DNA of 40,269 bases from Pedobacter sp. UBA5917 (GTDB lineage Bacteria > Bacteroidota > Bacteroidia > Sphingobacteriales > Sphingobacteriaceae). Shown in pieces: positions 39,483 to 40,269 of the stretch. Every line of letters starts with the position of its first letter. The first letter of the stretch is position 1. The translations under genes and the position numbers were made by a program. The stretch spans positions 1 through 40,269 of the forward strand of contig NZ_DJDT01000264.1 of NCBI RefSeq assembly GCF_002432345.1. The letters are read 5' to 3'. The notes below the pieces were generated by a model, which had not been told where the DNA came from, ran no database searches, and was given only the letters and a program-made list of their open reading frames with translations.

Positions 39483-40269
39483 ATGCTTAAAAAACTATTC
39501 TTTGCGCTTACACTTTTTACCTCAGGCCTATCTGCCTTTGGCCAAAACGCCGATTCGTTAACGGTTGTAAAAACCAGATGGCAGAAAAATAAAATTGCTA
39601 AACAGGTAGTGCTTTACAGGCATCATTTCGATCAGAAAAACCTTTTCGCGGCAAATGAGAATATCTCTTATTTAGAAGTAAAAAACACAGGCCGAAAAGC
39701 TGTTTTTGCTATAGGTGCCGAAGAAAAGACTTTAATTACCACCAGCGATTTTGGGTTAAGGGATACGGCCATTGCTGCGGTAAACGGCAATTTTTTTGAT
39801 GTAAAAAATGGCGGATCGGTAGATTTTGTGCGTGTTGACGGAAAAACCATCAATACCAACCGTTTGGATAAAAATGGAAACAGGGCAAGGCACCAGGAAG
39901 CAGCCATAGTGATTGATAATGGCAAAATTTCCATTAAAAAATGGGATGGCTCTACCGATTGGGAAACAAAATTGAACGAACAAAATGTTTTGTTAAATGG
40001 CCCGTTATTAACCTTAAATAATATTAATGAAACATTAGATACCGCTGCATTTAGCCGTTTGCGCCATCCAAGAACCTGTTTAGGTCTAAAACCAAATGGA
40101 AGGGTAATTTTGTTAACCGTTGATGGCAGAAACGATAATTCTGCCGGAATGAGTTTGTTCGAGCTTACCAAATTAATGCACTGGCTGGGCTGTAGCTCAG
40201 CAATAAACTTTGATGGTGGGGGCTCTACCACGCTATGGGTAAATGGAATGCCCGATGGCGGTGTAATCA
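39483..40269 (+). CDS. Phosphodiester glycosidase family protein (NAGPA domain), truncated by window end
   Basis: The reading frame opens at ATG 39483 with a signal peptide (MLKKLFFALTLFTSGLSAFG) and stays open to the window edge, 262 codons. Family blocks of the NAGPA/DUF2233 fold are visible: IAAVNGNFFDVKNGGSVDF, RHQEAAIVIDNGK, LLNGPLL, RLRHPRTCLGLKPNGRVILLTVDGR and the active-site block SSAINFDGGGSTTLWVNGMP. The eukaryotic namesake uncovers mannose-6-phosphate by removing GlcNAc; bacterial relatives act on periplasmic phosphodiester or exopolysaccharide glycans. The 3' end is missing, so length and C-terminal domains cannot be judged. Confidence 0.9.
   Translation, partial: MLKKLFFALTLFTSGLSAFGQNADSLTVVKTRWQKNKIAKQVVLYRHHFDQKNLFAANENISYLEVKNTGRKAVFAIGAEEKTLITTSDFGLRDTAIAAVNGNFFDVKNGGSVDFVRVDGKTINTNRLDKNGNRARHQEAAIVIDNGKISIKKWDGSTDWETKLNEQNVLLNGPLLTLNNINETLDTAAFSRLRHPRTCLGLKPNGRVILLTVDGRNDNSAGMSLFELTKLMHWLGCSSAINFDGGGSTTLWVNGMPDGGVI

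Noticed and set aside
39668..40231. 187-codon open frame on the minus strand
   Set aside because: It is the antisense of the phosphodiester glycosidase gene, which has a signal peptide and conserved family motifs; the antisense product shows no recognisable domain.

Overview
The window comes from a Bacteroidota chromosome, most likely a Sphingobacteriaceae member close to Pedobacter. This is inferred from the gene repertoire (LpxC-FabZ fusion, PorX, DUF3347 and HYC_CC_PP-type metal genes, FISUMP lipoprotein), from promoter boxes of the Bacteroidota form TAnnTTTG, from AT-rich start contexts, and from the many short palindromic repeats between genes. I see no rRNA, tRNA, CRISPR array, insertion sequence or prophage.

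Layout. At 1-7522 lie an S9 prolyl-oligopeptidase-type peptidase, a small secreted FAD-domain-like protein, an aldehyde dehydrogenase, a FISUMP surface lipoprotein, a YfiT/BstA-type DinB protein and a DUF6265 protein. At 7630-13323 is a metal/redox region: an HMA-MauE membrane fusion, a YgiD-type dioxygenase, YceI, then a compact minus-strand operon (HYC_CC_PP protein, secreted HMA protein, outer-membrane barrel, DUF3347 protein, and a regulator joining an HMA-like N-terminus to an AraC helix-turn-helix). At 13418-18802 are a secreted cyclophilin, an orphan antitoxin-like protein, exonuclease III, the overlapping histidine-degradation genes hutI-hutG, a 52-residue small protein and 5-formyl-THF cyclo-ligase.

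At 18924-26339 the minus strand carries, read in its own direction, an HD-domain phosphohydrolase, lpxD, lpxC/fabZ, lpxA, a GNAT acetyltransferase, an ABC ATPase, a probable stand-alone small RNA, and two adjacent elongation factor P genes. One EF-P keeps the loop-tip lysine and the other lacks it. On the other side of a short divergent region are porX, tsaE and alanine dehydrogenase. At 30092-40269 lie a VanX-type D-Ala-D-Ala dipeptidase, a secreted histidine phosphatase, a YdcF/DUF218 protein, an alpha-oxoamine-synthase-like PLP enzyme coupled to a PBP4-type carboxypeptidase, a retropepsin/PDZ protease, a large zinc metalloprotease and a truncated phosphodiester glycosidase.

The strongest unexplained signals are the EF-P pair, the small-RNA candidate at about 20297-20464 with its own promoter and terminator, the metal operon with its HMA-AraC regulator, promoter boxes only 4-5 bases before ATG (lpxD, ygfA, HYC_CC_PP gene) that suggest leaderless mRNAs, and at least two families of dispersed palindromic elements. 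One repeat-like stretch lies in frame inside hutI.
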